The notes beneath the pieces were generated by a model that was given only the letters and a program-made list of their open reading frames with translations, did no database searches and was not told the DNA's origin. Shown piece after piece: positions 43,309 through 51,433 of a DNA stretch of 64,000 bases. Origin of the DNA: Actinomycetota bacterium (GTDB taxonomy: Bacteria > Actinomycetota > Thermoleophilia > Solirubrobacterales > Solirubrobacteraceae); NCBI GenBank assembly GCA_009699245.1, contig WLOQ01000004.1:1-64000 (forward strand). The letters are read 5' to 3'. The position numbers were made by a program, and so were the translations under genes. Each line of letters starts with the position of its first letter. The stretch's first letter is position 1.

Positions 43309-44409
43309 CTACTTCAGGAAGGCGGGGATGTCGAGATCGTCGTCGCCGATCTCGAGGTCCTTCGGCCGCTCGACGCGCGGCTCACGCTCACGGGTCGAGC
43401 GCTCCGCCGAGCGGCGCGTCTCCTCGCGTGCGACACGCGGACGCGCGCCGCGCGCACCGCGATGGTCGAACCCGGTGCCGATGACCGTCACGCGGACCTC
43501 ATCGCCCATCGCATCGTCGATGACCGAGCCGAAGATGATGTTCGCATTCGGATCTGCCGCCGCGTGAATCACCTGGGCGGCGTCGTTGACCTCGAACAAC
43601 CCGAGCTCGCGGCCGCCGGTGATGTTCAGCAGGATGCCGGTCGCGCCCTCGATCGAGTCCTCGAGCAGCGGGCTCTCGATGGCGGCCTTCGCCGCGTCGA
43701 CGGCGCGCTGCTCGCCGGCGGAGCTGCCGACGCCCATGAGCGCGGAGCCGGCGTCCGACATGATCGTGCGCACGTCCGCGAAGTCGAGGTTGATGAGGCC
43801 GGGAATGGTGATGAGGTCGGTGATGCCCTGGACGCCCTGGCGCAGGATGTTGTCGGCCTCACGGAACGCCTCAAGGATCGTGGTGCGACGATCGACGGTC
43901 GAAAGCAGCCGCTCGTTCGGGATCACGATGAGCGTGTCGACGACGTCACGCAGACGCTGAATGCCCTCGTCGGCGGACCGCATCCGCTGCGTCCCCTCGA
44001 ACTCGAACGGGCGCGTGACGACACCGACGGTCAGCGCGCCGATCTCGTTCTTGGCGATCTCAGCGATCACGGGAGCCGCACCGGTGCCGGTGCCGCCGCC
44101 CTCGCCCGCCGTGACGAAGACCATGTCCGCACCCTTGAGCGCCTCCTTGATCTCGTCGCGCGACTCTGCAGCCGCACCGAACCCGACCTCCGGGTTGGCG
44201 CCGGCGCCGAGGCCCTTCGTCAGCTCGTGACCGATGTTGAGCTTGATGTCGGCGTCGCACATCTGCAACGCCTGCACGTCGGTGTTGGCGGCGATGAACT
44301 CCACGCCACGCAGACCCGCATCGATCATGCGGTTCACCGCGTTCGTGCCGCCGCCTCCCACGCCGACGACCTTGATCACGGCGAGGTATGTCCCGCTGCT
44401 GTCCATCAT
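43309..44409 (-). CDS. ftsZ: Cell division protein FtsZ
   Basis: Tubulin-like GTPase that forms the cytokinetic ring. The GTP-binding region shows [17 protein letters not shown] (about 14-30), the tubulin signature [19 protein letters not shown] (about 102-120) and the T7 loop [15 protein letters not shown] (about 203). The C-terminal peptide [11 protein letters not shown] (about 356-366), which binds partners such as SepF, is intact. Length is 366 residues. The start is ATG 44409 (or 44406). It is last in the division cluster, with 199 bases separating it from ftsQ. Confidence 0.97.
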   Translation of the reverse strand: MMDSSGTYLAVIKVVGVGGGGTNAVNRMIDAGLRGVEFIAANTDVQALQMCDADIKLNIGHELTKGLGAGANPEVGFGAAAESRDEIKEALKGADMVFVTAGEGGGTGTGAAPVIAEIAKNEIGALTVGVVTRPFEFEGTQRMRSADEGIQRLRDVVDTLIVIPNERLLSTVDRRTTILEAFREADNILRQGVQGITDLITIPGLINLDFADVRTIMSDAGSALMGVGSSAGEQRAVDAAKAAIESPLLEDSIEGATGILLNITGGRELGLFEVNDAAQVIHAAADPNANIIFGSVIDDAMGDEVRVTVIGTGFDHRGARGARPRVAREETRRSAERSTREREPRVERPKDLEIGDDDLDIPAFLK

Positions 44410-44532
44410 GAGCTGTTCGTCCAACCTTCGATATAGGGTTGAGACTTGTGGCACGAGGCCGGTCCCAGAAGCCAATCCACCGTGACATCGGCGGAAATGG
44501 CTGTCAACGAGAGGGTAGCCACGCAACATCCA

Positions 44533-44605
44533 TTGCAACCACCAGACCCTCAGGCCCAGGTCGAGTGCTGAGGCGTTGCAAAGCCTCAGGCCCTAGTCGA
44601 GGGTC
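44533..44605 (-). repeat. Duplicated element with nested hairpin in the ftsQ-ftsZ gap
   Basis: Two near-identical 17-base copies (44549-44565 and 44585-44601) share CTCAGGCCC, two variable bases and GTCGAG, each preceded by TTGCAA (44533-44538 and 44576-44581). Between them CTGAGGC (44568-44574) and GCCTCAG (44583-44589) form a 7-bp stem, and GACCCTC (44545-44551) pairs with GAGGGTC (44599-44605) around it. The rest of the 199-base gap holds a TTGACA (minus strand, 44502-44507) without a good -10. It is probably a control region for ftsZ. Confidence 0.6.
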
Positions 44606-44608
44606 AGG

Positions 44609-45475
44609 CTAGGGCGTCGACGGTGCTGCGGCGGGTGCGGGTGCGAGCTCGGAGACCTGCGGCGCTCCGCCCTGCGCCTCGGTCAGTCCCCCGGCCGCCG
44701 GCCGCTCGGGGATGCGCAGATCGATGTAGGTCGCACGGCGCGCAAGGGGGTCGCGCAGGACCTGGCGGGCGGCGATCCACTTCGAGGCGACGCGGTCCGC
44801 GGTGCCGAACCGCAGGGCCGGGCCCCCGCGCAGCTGCGCCGTCACCCCGTCGCCGCCGGACCGCACCGCGGTGATGCGACGACGCAGGGCATCGGGTGCC
44901 GACGCCAGCACCGCGAGGCCGGCCGCCGCACGCGGGTCGGCGACCCGTACGCCCGTCGGGGGCAGCGTCACATCGATCGGCGGAAGGTCGGCGGCGGAGA
45001 CGCCGCGCAGGAGCGCCCCGTCGGCTGCGACGGCGACCCGCATGCCGCCTGCGCGGATGACACCGACGGGCTCACGCGGGACGACACGGATGCGCAGTGT
45101 GTGCGGCAGCTTGCGCTCGACGACGACGTCGCGGACGATCGGGTACTGCGCCACCGCGGCAAGGAGCTCGCCGCGGTCGTAGTTCAGCGTGGTCATCCCG
45201 CGCGCGGCATCGTCGAGCGCTGCGCGGACCTGGGCGGCCTGCTGGCCGCTGACGCCGCTCACCTCGACGGTGCTGACCTTCACGAGCCCGCTGTCGCGCA
45301 GGAGCAGCCAGCCGCCGATGAGGATCACGAGCGTCGACGCGACGATCATCGCCGTCCAGCCGGAGGGCCGGGGCAGATGGGTGAGGATGCGCGGGACGCC
45401 GGGGCGTCGCGGCGCGGCGGCAGAGCGCGCGGACACCTCTGGTGGTTCGGCGCGGCCGCTGCGTCTCCTGCTCAC
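44609..45475 (-). CDS. ftsQ: Cell division protein FtsQ (DivIB)
   Basis: Membrane-anchored divisome scaffold. With GTG 45475 the protein is 288 residues: a basic, proline-rich cytoplasmic N-terminus, one transmembrane helix (MIVASTLVILIGGWLLL, about 43-59), a POTRA domain (VKVSTVEVSGVSGQQAAQVR, about 64-83, through PREPVGVI), and the FtsQ/DivIB domain (about 140-260), ending in an alanine/proline-rich tail. The GTG overlaps the murC stop (GTGA). It follows murC with no murB between. Confidence 0.92.
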   Translation of the reverse strand: MSRRRSGRAEPPEVSARSAAAPRRPGVPRILTHLPRPSGWTAMIVASTLVILIGGWLLLRDSGLVKVSTVEVSGVSGQQAAQVRAALDDAARGMTTLNYDRGELLAAVAQYPIVRDVVVERKLPHTLRIRVVPREPVGVIRAGGMRVAVAADGALLRGVSAADLPPIDVTLPPTGVRVADPRAAAGLAVLASAPDALRRRITAVRSGGDGVTAQLRGGPALRFGTADRVASKWIAARQVLRDPLARRATYIDLRIPERPAAGGLTEAQGGAPQVSELAPAPAAAPSTP

Positions 45476-46797
45476 GCGACGAGGCGCTCGCCGAGGTCGC
45501 GCACGTCGCCGGCGCCGAGCACGAGGCAGACGTCCCCCGCGCGCAGCCGATCGACCAGGACACACTCGGCGTCGTCGAACCCCGGCAGCCAGAGCACCTC
45601 GCGTCCCGGCGCCGCATCGGCGATGGCCTCGGCGATCAGGCGGCCGCCCACCCCGGGAAAGTCCTGCGCCAGCTCGCGCGCGGGATAGACCTCAAGGACG
45701 CAGGCGAGGTCCGCCGCTGCGAGTGCGCGCCCGAACGCACCAGCAAGGTGCTGGGTGCGGGAGTAGAGATGCGGCTGGAAGACGGCCACGACCCGGCCCG
45801 CGCCCAGGGTGCGGGCCGCCGCGATCGTCGCCGCGACCTCGGTCGGGTGGTGCGCGTAGTCGTCGACGACGAGCGCCCCTGCGGGCGTGGTGCCGAGCCG
45901 CTCGAAGCGGCGCCCCGCTCCGGCGAAGGTCGCGAGCGCCGCCGCCGCGGCGGCCTCGTCGACACCGGCGAGGCGCGCCGCCTCAAGGGCTGCGACGGCA
46001 TTGCGGGCGTTGTGGAGTCCGGGCACCGCGAGGTGAACGGCGTGCCCGCGCCACGTGAGGTCGATCGCACCGTCCGTCAGCACCGCCCCGCCGTCGTCGT
46101 ACCGCACGAGATCCCCGGTGCGCAGCTCGAGCAGATCGGGTCGATCCCACAGGACCGCGTGCCGTGGACCGTCGAGGAACGCGCGGAAGACCTCCCGCAG
46201 CTCCGCGAGCGAGCCGTAGGTCGCATGGTGATCGAGCTCGATGTTCGTGACCACGGCGATGTCGACGTCGAGCGCGAGCATCGAGCGATCGGACTCGTCG
46301 GCCTCGACGACGAGCCACTCCCCCGTGCCCCAGTCGGCCCCGCGCCCGGTGGTCCGCAGGCGGCCGCCGATGAGATAGCCGGGAGCGATCCCGCACGCGA
46401 GCAGGATGTGGGCGACCATGCTCGAGGTCGTGGTCTTGCCATGCGCGCCGGCGACGGCGATCGTGCGGCGCAGGGTGCTCAGCTCACCGAGGAGGTCGGC
46501 GCGCGGGAGCACGCGCAGGCCGCGCTCGCGCGCCGCGACGACCTCCGGATTGTCATCGGGGATCGCGCTGGAGCGGACCACCTCGAGCGCGGGGTCATCC
46601 GGCAGGTTCGCGGCGTCGTGTCCGGCACGCGCATCGATGCCGGCCGCGCGCAGCTCGTCGAGCAGCGGCGACTGCGCACGGTCGGAGCCGCTCACCTGCG
46701 CGCCGAGTGCCGCCGCCGCGAGGGCGTAACCGCTCATGCCCGCGCCGCCGATGCCGATGAGGTGCAGCCGTCGCCCGGCCCACGGGGAGCCCGTCAT
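45472..46797 (-). CDS. murC: UDP-N-acetylmuramate--L-alanine ligase
   Basis: Adds L-alanine to UDP-MurNAc, first of the ATP-dependent Mur ligases. The N-terminus has HLIGIGGAGMSGYALAA (about 12-28, UDP-binding), the ATP loop is VAGAHGKTTTSSMVAHI (about 115), and the C-terminal DDYAHHPTEV (about 313) is typical of MurC. The 441-residue length is slightly short. The ATG overlaps the murG stop; its stop overlaps ftsQ. Confidence 0.96.
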   Translation of the reverse strand: MTGSPWAGRRLHLIGIGGAGMSGYALAAAALGAQVSGSDRAQSPLLDELRAAGIDARAGHDAANLPDDPALEVVRSSAIPDDNPEVVAARERGLRVLPRADLLGELSTLRRTIAVAGAHGKTTTSSMVAHILLACGIAPGYLIGGRLRTTGRGADWGTGEWLVVEADESDRSMLALDVDIAVVTNIELDHHATYGSLAELREVFRAFLDGPRHAVLWDRPDLLELRTGDLVRYDDGGAVLTDGAIDLTWRGHAVHLAVPGLHNARNAVAALEAARLAGVDEAAAAAALATFAGAGRRFERLGTTPAGALVVDDYAHHPTEVAATIAAARTLGAGRVVAVFQPHLYSRTQHLAGAFGRALAAADLACVLEVYPARELAQDFPGVGGRLIAEAIADAAPGREVLWLPGFDDAECVLVDRLRAGDVCLVLGAGDVRDLGERLVA

Positions 46798-47894
46798 GCC
46801 TGCCCTACGGCGGCGAGTAGCTCAGCGGCGATCACCTGTGCGGCGTCCGGGCGCGCGAGCCCCAGGGAGGCGCGGGCCATCGCGTCCAGACGCGCGCGGT
46901 CGCCGAGCAGCCCGCGCACCTCGGCCGTCAGCCGTGCCGCATCGAGGTCGGCGTCCGCGACGACGACCGCGGCGCCGGCGGCCTCCATCCAGCGCGCGTT
47001 GCCCGTCTGGTGGTCGCCCGCAGCGTGGGGGTACGGGACGAGGATCGCGGGACGCCCATGCGCGGCGATCTCGAACACCGATCCGCCGGAGCGCGCGACC
47101 ACGAGGTCGGCCGCGAGCAGCGCGTCACCGAAGTCCCCGATGAAACCGCGCAGGTCGTAGTGGCCAGGGGGCGGCTCCGCGAGCCGCGCGCACAGCGCGG
47201 CGACGTCGCGCTCCCCCGCGGCGTGAAGCACGCGGAACCTCGGATCGCCTGAGCCGAACGCGGCGACGGCGGCTTCATTGATTGACCGCGCGCCCAGCGA
47301 GCCGCCGAAGATGAGCACGACCGTGTCGTCGTCGCGCAGGCCGAAGCGGACGCGCGCCGCGTGGCGGTCGGTGGCGGGCGGGGGCACGGGGCGCCCGGTG
47401 ACGCGGTAGCGATCACCGTCGCGCCCCTCGAGCGGGAAGGCGAGACAGACGCGGCGCGCGCGCCGCGCCAGGAGGCGGTTGGAGAGGCCGAGGTGGCTGT
47501 CGGCCTCGGTCAGGACGAGCGGCGTCCCGCGGCGCGAGGCAGCGAGTCCCACAGGACCGGCGACGTAGCCGCCCCCGCCCATCACGGCGACCGGCCCCAG
47601 CTCATCGAGGATCCTGCGGGCCACGCCGATCGCGCGCACGGAGCGCCACACCGCACGGGCGGCGCGCAACGGGTGTGTCCGACTGAGGCCCTCGACTTCC
47701 AGGGTCCGCAGCTCGTAGCCGGCAGCGGGTACGAGCTCGCGCTCGGCGCGCTCACCGCCGATGAAGACGACGCGCGCGGCGGGCAGCTCAGCCCGCAGCG
47801 CGTCGGCCACCGCGAGCGCCGGCACCACGTGCCCGGCTGTCCCCCCGGCGGCGATCACGAAGGTCGTCGGCATCGGCTGTGGATCGTTGCGCAT
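46794..47894 (-). CDS. murG: UDP-GlcNAc:lipid I N-acetylglucosamine transferase
   Basis: Converts lipid I to lipid II at the inner membrane face. The GT-B fold shows FVIAAGGTAGHVVPALAVADAL (in two runs, about 12-33), GGGGYVAGPVGLAA (about 107-120), FGGSLGARSINEAA (about 187) and VARSGGSVFEIAAHGRPAILVPYPHAAGDHQTGNA (split, about 260-295). The start is set at ATG 47894 because AAGGA lies 4 bases upstream; ATG 47873 and GTG 47915 are alternatives. With this start the gene overlaps the end of ftsW by 107 bases. Confidence 0.95.
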   Translation of the reverse strand: MRNDPQPMPTTFVIAAGGTAGHVVPALAVADALRAELPAARVVFIGGERAERELVPAAGYELRTLEVEGLSRTHPLRAARAVWRSVRAIGVARRILDELGPVAVMGGGGYVAGPVGLAASRRGTPLVLTEADSHLGLSNRLLARRARRVCLAFPLEGRDGDRYRVTGRPVPPPATDRHAARVRFGLRDDDTVVLIFGGSLGARSINEAAVAAFGSGDPRFRVLHAAGERDVAALCARLAEPPPGHYDLRGFIGDFGDALLAADLVVARSGGSVFEIAAHGRPAILVPYPHAAGDHQTGNARWMEAAGAAVVVADADLDAARLTAEVRGLLGDRARLDAMARASLGLARPDAAQVIAAELLAAVGQA

Positions 47895-49080
47895 CGGGTC
47901 CTTGGGTGACGGCACGCAGGTGGACCGAGCCGCCGCGTGCGACGTTGATCAACAGGCCCGTGGCGGCGAGCAGCACCACGAGGTTCGTGGAGCCATAGGA
48001 GATGAAGGGCAGCGGGACGCCGGTCAGCGGCGCGAGGCCGAGGACCGCGAAGAGATTGAGCGACGCCTGGCAGAGCACGAGCGAGGTGAGACCGCCGGCG
48101 AGCAGCGCGGCATACCGCCCCTTCGCCTGCTGGGCGATGCGCAGGCCCGCCCACGCGAAGGCGCCGTAGAGCACGATCAGGCCGAAGATCCCGAGCAGTC
48201 CGAGCTCCTCGCCGATGATCGCGAGGATGAAGTCGGTGTGGGCCTCGGGGAGATAGAAGATCTTCTGCACCGACTGGCCGAGCCCGCGGCCCACGACGCC
48301 GCCGGAGCCGATCGCGATCTGGCCTTGGACCGACTGGAAGCCGGCGTCCGCGGCGTGGTCCCAGGGGTTGAGGAAGGTCGTCAGGCGCGCGCGGCGGTAC
48401 GGGGCCGACAGCGAGTAGAGCGACACGAGGAACGCGCCGCATCCGCCGAGCGTCCAGATCCACGGCCACGGCACCCCGGCCGCGACGAGCATGGCGCCCA
48501 TCGTGAAGATGATCACGAGCGCGGTGCCGAGGTCCGGCTGGAGCAGCACGAGCCCGACCGACGAGATCACGACGATCCCGAGCGGCAGGAGGTCCTTGAT
48601 CGTGCGCAATCCGCGTGGCCGCTCGGCGAGGAACCGCGCCGCGTAGAGGACGAGCGCGAGCTTCGCGATCTCGCTCGGCTGGAACTGCAGCGGCCCGGCG
48701 CCGAGCCAGCGCTGCGCGCCGTTGACCGAGACGCCAAGGCCGGGGACCTTGACGGCGAAGAGGAGCGCCATCGAGACGGCGAGCAGCGGGCCGGTCATGC
48801 GCAGGACGCGGTCGAGCGGCGTGCGCGCGATCCAGTGCATCGCGACGAAGCCCAGGGCGGCATAGACGACGTACTTCGTAAGGAAGCCCATCCCGTCGCC
48901 GCCCTGGACGACCGTCGTCCCGGAGGAGGCGCTGTAGACCATCACGGCGCCCCCGGCGAGGAGGCACATGACGACGTAGATCAGCGGGGTTCCCTCAGGG
49001 GCACGGCGGGAGCGCGCAGCGCGATCTGGCTGCACTACGGCAGGGGCAGAGGCGGAGGCGCGGGCGGCAACGCGAGCCAT
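47788..49080 (-). CDS. ftsW: Lipid II polymerase FtsW (SEDS family)
   Basis: Septal peptidoglycan glycosyltransferase with about ten transmembrane helices. Hallmarks are VNGAQRWLGAGPLQFQPSEIAKLA (split, about 120-143), LLQPDLGTALVI (about 178), the catalytic-loop region EAHTDFILAIIGEELGLLG (about 273-291) and FISYGSTNLVVLLAATGLLINVA (about 355). After the last helix a basic tail of about 55 residues runs on inside murG in another frame. The ATG at 49080 has an excellent ribosome site, AAGGAGG with 5-base spacing. It lies 46 bases after murD. Confidence 0.95.
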   Translation of the reverse strand: MARVAARASASAPAVVQPDRAARSRRAPEGTPLIYVVMCLLAGGAVMVYSASSGTTVVQGGDGMGFLTKYVVYAALGFVAMHWIARTPLDRVLRMTGPLLAVSMALLFAVKVPGLGVSVNGAQRWLGAGPLQFQPSEIAKLALVLYAARFLAERPRGLRTIKDLLPLGIVVISSVGLVLLQPDLGTALVIIFTMGAMLVAAGVPWPWIWTLGGCGAFLVSLYSLSAPYRRARLTTFLNPWDHAADAGFQSVQGQIAIGSGGVVGRGLGQSVQKIFYLPEAHTDFILAIIGEELGLLGIFGLIVLYGAFAWAGLRIAQQAKGRYAALLAGGLTSLVLCQASLNLFAVLGLAPLTGVPLPFISYGSTNLVVLLAATGLLINVARGGSVHLRAVTQGPDAQRSTADADDLRDRRRGDSRARGAGARGGRRAAG

Positions 49081-49126
49081 CGCGGCCTCCTTCGCCGCGC
49101 GGCCGGGGTTTCCTTCCCCCTCGACG

Positions 49127-50458
49127 TCAGGAATTGCGGGCTGCGACGAGGGCGCGGAAGGCGCGGCCGCGGTCCTCGTAGTCCGCGAACTGATCGAAGC
49201 TCGCGCAGGCCGGTGAGAGCAGGACGACATCCCCGGGCGCAGCGGCTGCCGCAGCCTGGGCGACGGCCGCCTCGAGATCGCCGCAGCGGTGCAGCGGCAC
49301 GGTGCCGTCGAGCGCGTCCTCGAGCGCCTCGGCGTCCTCCCCGATGAGGTAGACGGCCGCCGCACGCGCGAGGACCGCGCCGCGCAGGACCGTGAAGTCC
49401 TGGCCCTTGCCCTGTCCGCCCGCGATGAGGTGGACATGCGCATCGAATGCGGCGAGGGCGACGTTCGTGGAGCTCGCGTTCGTCGCCTTGGAGTCGTTGA
49501 CCCAGAGCACGCCGCCGAGCGTCGCCACCTCCTCGATCCGGTGCTCCACGCCGGCGAAGGTCGTGAGCGCCTCGACGACCGCCTCCCGGGGCACGCCATA
49601 CGCGAGTGCCGTGGCTGCGGCGGCCGCGGCGTTCCAGACGTTGTGCATGCCGCGCAGCCGGATCTCGCCTGCGGCGATCAGCCGGTCGCCACGCCACCAG
49701 AGCGCGTCGTCGCGCACGGCGAGGTCGGCCTCGCCGCCGCCGAAGGTCACGCGCTGCCCAGCACCGCCGGCCAGCGCGAGCAGCTCGGGGGGCCCGACGG
49801 CGATCCCGTCCTCGCGTTGGTGCTCGAAGATCGCGAGCTTCGCGCGGCGATAGTCCTCGAAGTCGCCGTGGCGGTCGAGGTGGTCGGGCGTGAGGTTGAG
49901 GATCGCGGCGACCTCCGGGGCGAAGGAGAGCGCGTCCTCGAGCTGGAACGAGCTCGCCTCGCAGACGACCGTCGCGGCCGGCGCGAGCGCGCCGACGAGC
50001 CCGGTGACGGCCGTCCCGACGTTGCCGGCGACCGTGACGTCGCGCCCGGCCGCCCGCCAGATCTCGCCGAGCAGCTCGACCGCCGTCGTCTTCCCATTGG
50101 TGCCGGTGACGGCGACGAAGGGACGCTCGACGAGCCGCCACCCCAGTTCGAGTTCACCGAGGACCGGAATGCCGCGTGCTCGCGCGGCGGCGATCACCGG
50201 CGCCTGCGCGGGCACACCGGGGCTCTTGACGACCGCGCGGGCCCGCTCGAGCTCCGCGAGCCCATCGACGCCGGTCCACACCTCCAGGCCCTCGGAGCGC
50301 AGCGCGAGCGCCTCCTCCCCCGGCTCGCCGGAGTCGACGCAGAGCACTGGCTCACCGGCGGCCCAGAGCGCGCGCGCCGCGGCCACCCCGGAGCGCCGCA
50401 GCCCCACGACGAGCCACGGGCCGGGAGGCAGCGGTGGGCGATGGTGCGCGCCGTCCAC
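49127..50458 (-). CDS. murD: UDP-N-acetylmuramoylalanine--D-glutamate ligase
   Basis: Adds D-glutamate to UDP-MurNAc-L-Ala. The UDP-binding fold opens with WLVVGLRRSGVAAARALWAAG (split, about 15-35), the ATP loop is VAVTGTNGKTTAVELLG (about 115), and NLTPDHLDRHG (about 190) and VNDSKATN (about 320) follow. The GTG at 50458 lies 5 bases after mraY; the 443-residue length is normal. Confidence 0.95.
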   Translation of the reverse strand: MDGAHHRPPLPPGPWLVVGLRRSGVAAARALWAAGEPVLCVDSGEPGEEALALRSEGLEVWTGVDGLAELERARAVVKSPGVPAQAPVIAAARARGIPVLGELELGWRLVERPFVAVTGTNGKTTAVELLGEIWRAAGRDVTVAGNVGTAVTGLVGALAPAATVVCEASSFQLEDALSFAPEVAAILNLTPDHLDRHGDFEDYRRAKLAIFEHQREDGIAVGPPELLALAGGAGQRVTFGGGEADLAVRDDALWWRGDRLIAAGEIRLRGMHNVWNAAAAAATALAYGVPREAVVEALTTFAGVEHRIEEVATLGGVLWVNDSKATNASSTNVALAAFDAHVHLIAGGQGKGQDFTVLRGAVLARAAAVYLIGEDAEALEDALDGTVPLHRCGDLEAAVAQAAAAAAPGDVVLLSPACASFDQFADYEDRGRAFRALVAARNS

Positions 50459-50463
50459 GACGG

Positions 50464-51432
50464 TCAGCTGACGGACGCCTGGTAGAGCGTGAACCCGATC
50501 GCCGCGAGAACGATCGCGACGATCCAGAAGCGCAGGATGATCTTCGTCTCCGACCATCCGCGCATCTCGAAGTGGTGGTGGATCGGCGCCATCAGGAACA
50601 CCCGCCGGCGGAACGTCTTGAACGCGAAGACCTGGATTATCACGCTCAGCGCCTCGATGACGAAGATGCCGCCGAGCAGGAGCAGGAGGATCTCGGTGTT
50701 CGTCATGATCGAGAGCGCCCCGACCGCACCACCGAGCCCGTAGGACCCGGTGTCCCCCATGAAGATCGTCGCGGGGAAGGCGTTGAACCACAGGAACCCG
50801 ACGCAGGAGCCGACCACGCAGGCGCTCAGCAGCGACAGGTCGCGGTCGCCGGTCGTGATGTACGTGATGCCGATGAACGCGAGCATCACGATCGCCGCGC
50901 ACCCCGCCGCGAGCCCATCGAGCCCGTCGGTGAGATTGACCGCATTGGCGGAGCCGGCGATCACGAAGTAGATGAGGACGGGGAAGAGCGGGCCGACGTC
51001 GACGCTCGCATCGACGATGCGCAGGCGGACCGTCGTCGTGATGCCCGCCTTCTCCTTGGCGATCCACCAGAGCGCGAGGCTGATGATGATCGTGAGGATG
51101 AGCTTCGTGCGCCCGCGCAGCCCGAGCGAGCGCCGCTTGACGATCTTCACGTAGTCGTCCGCGAAGCCGATCCCGGCGCAGGCCACGAGCGTCCCGAACA
51201 CGCCGACGGCGCGCCAGTCCCAGTCCGTGAGGATGAGGAACGGGACGGCGATCGCGATGAGGATGATCACGCCGCCCATCGTCGGCGTGCCCGCCTTGGC
51301 GTGGTGCCCGGCCGGGCCCTCCTCGCGGATCTGCTGCCCGAACTGCCGGTCATGCATGAACGCGATGAACCGCGGTGACAAGAAGATGCAGAGCAGCAGC
51401 GCGGCCGTGCCGCCGATCAGGACCTCACCCAT
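50464..51432 (-). CDS. mraY: Phospho-N-acetylmuramoyl-pentapeptide transferase
   Basis: Makes lipid I from the UDP-pentapeptide and undecaprenyl phosphate. About ten helices; motifs are AGTPTMGGVIIL (about 46), the metal-binding GFADDYVKI (about 88), ANAVNLTDGLDGLAAG (about 163), NAFPATIFMGDTGSYGLGGA (about 215, DTGS/ALG region) and the APIHHHFE HHH motif (about 283). The start is ATG 51432 (322 residues), 1 base after the murF stop; the longer frame is inside murF. Confidence 0.97.
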   Translation of the reverse strand: MGEVLIGGTAALLLCIFLSPRFIAFMHDRQFGQQIREEGPAGHHAKAGTPTMGGVIILIAIAVPFLILTDWDWRAVGVFGTLVACAGIGFADDYVKIVKRRSLGLRGRTKLILTIIISLALWWIAKEKAGITTTVRLRIVDASVDVGPLFPVLIYFVIAGSANAVNLTDGLDGLAAGCAAIVMLAFIGITYITTGDRDLSLLSACVVGSCVGFLWFNAFPATIFMGDTGSYGLGGAVGALSIMTNTEILLLLLGGIFVIEALSVIIQVFAFKTFRRRVFLMAPIHHHFEMRGWSETKIILRFWIVAIVLAAIGFTLYQASVS

Positions 51433-51433
51433 G

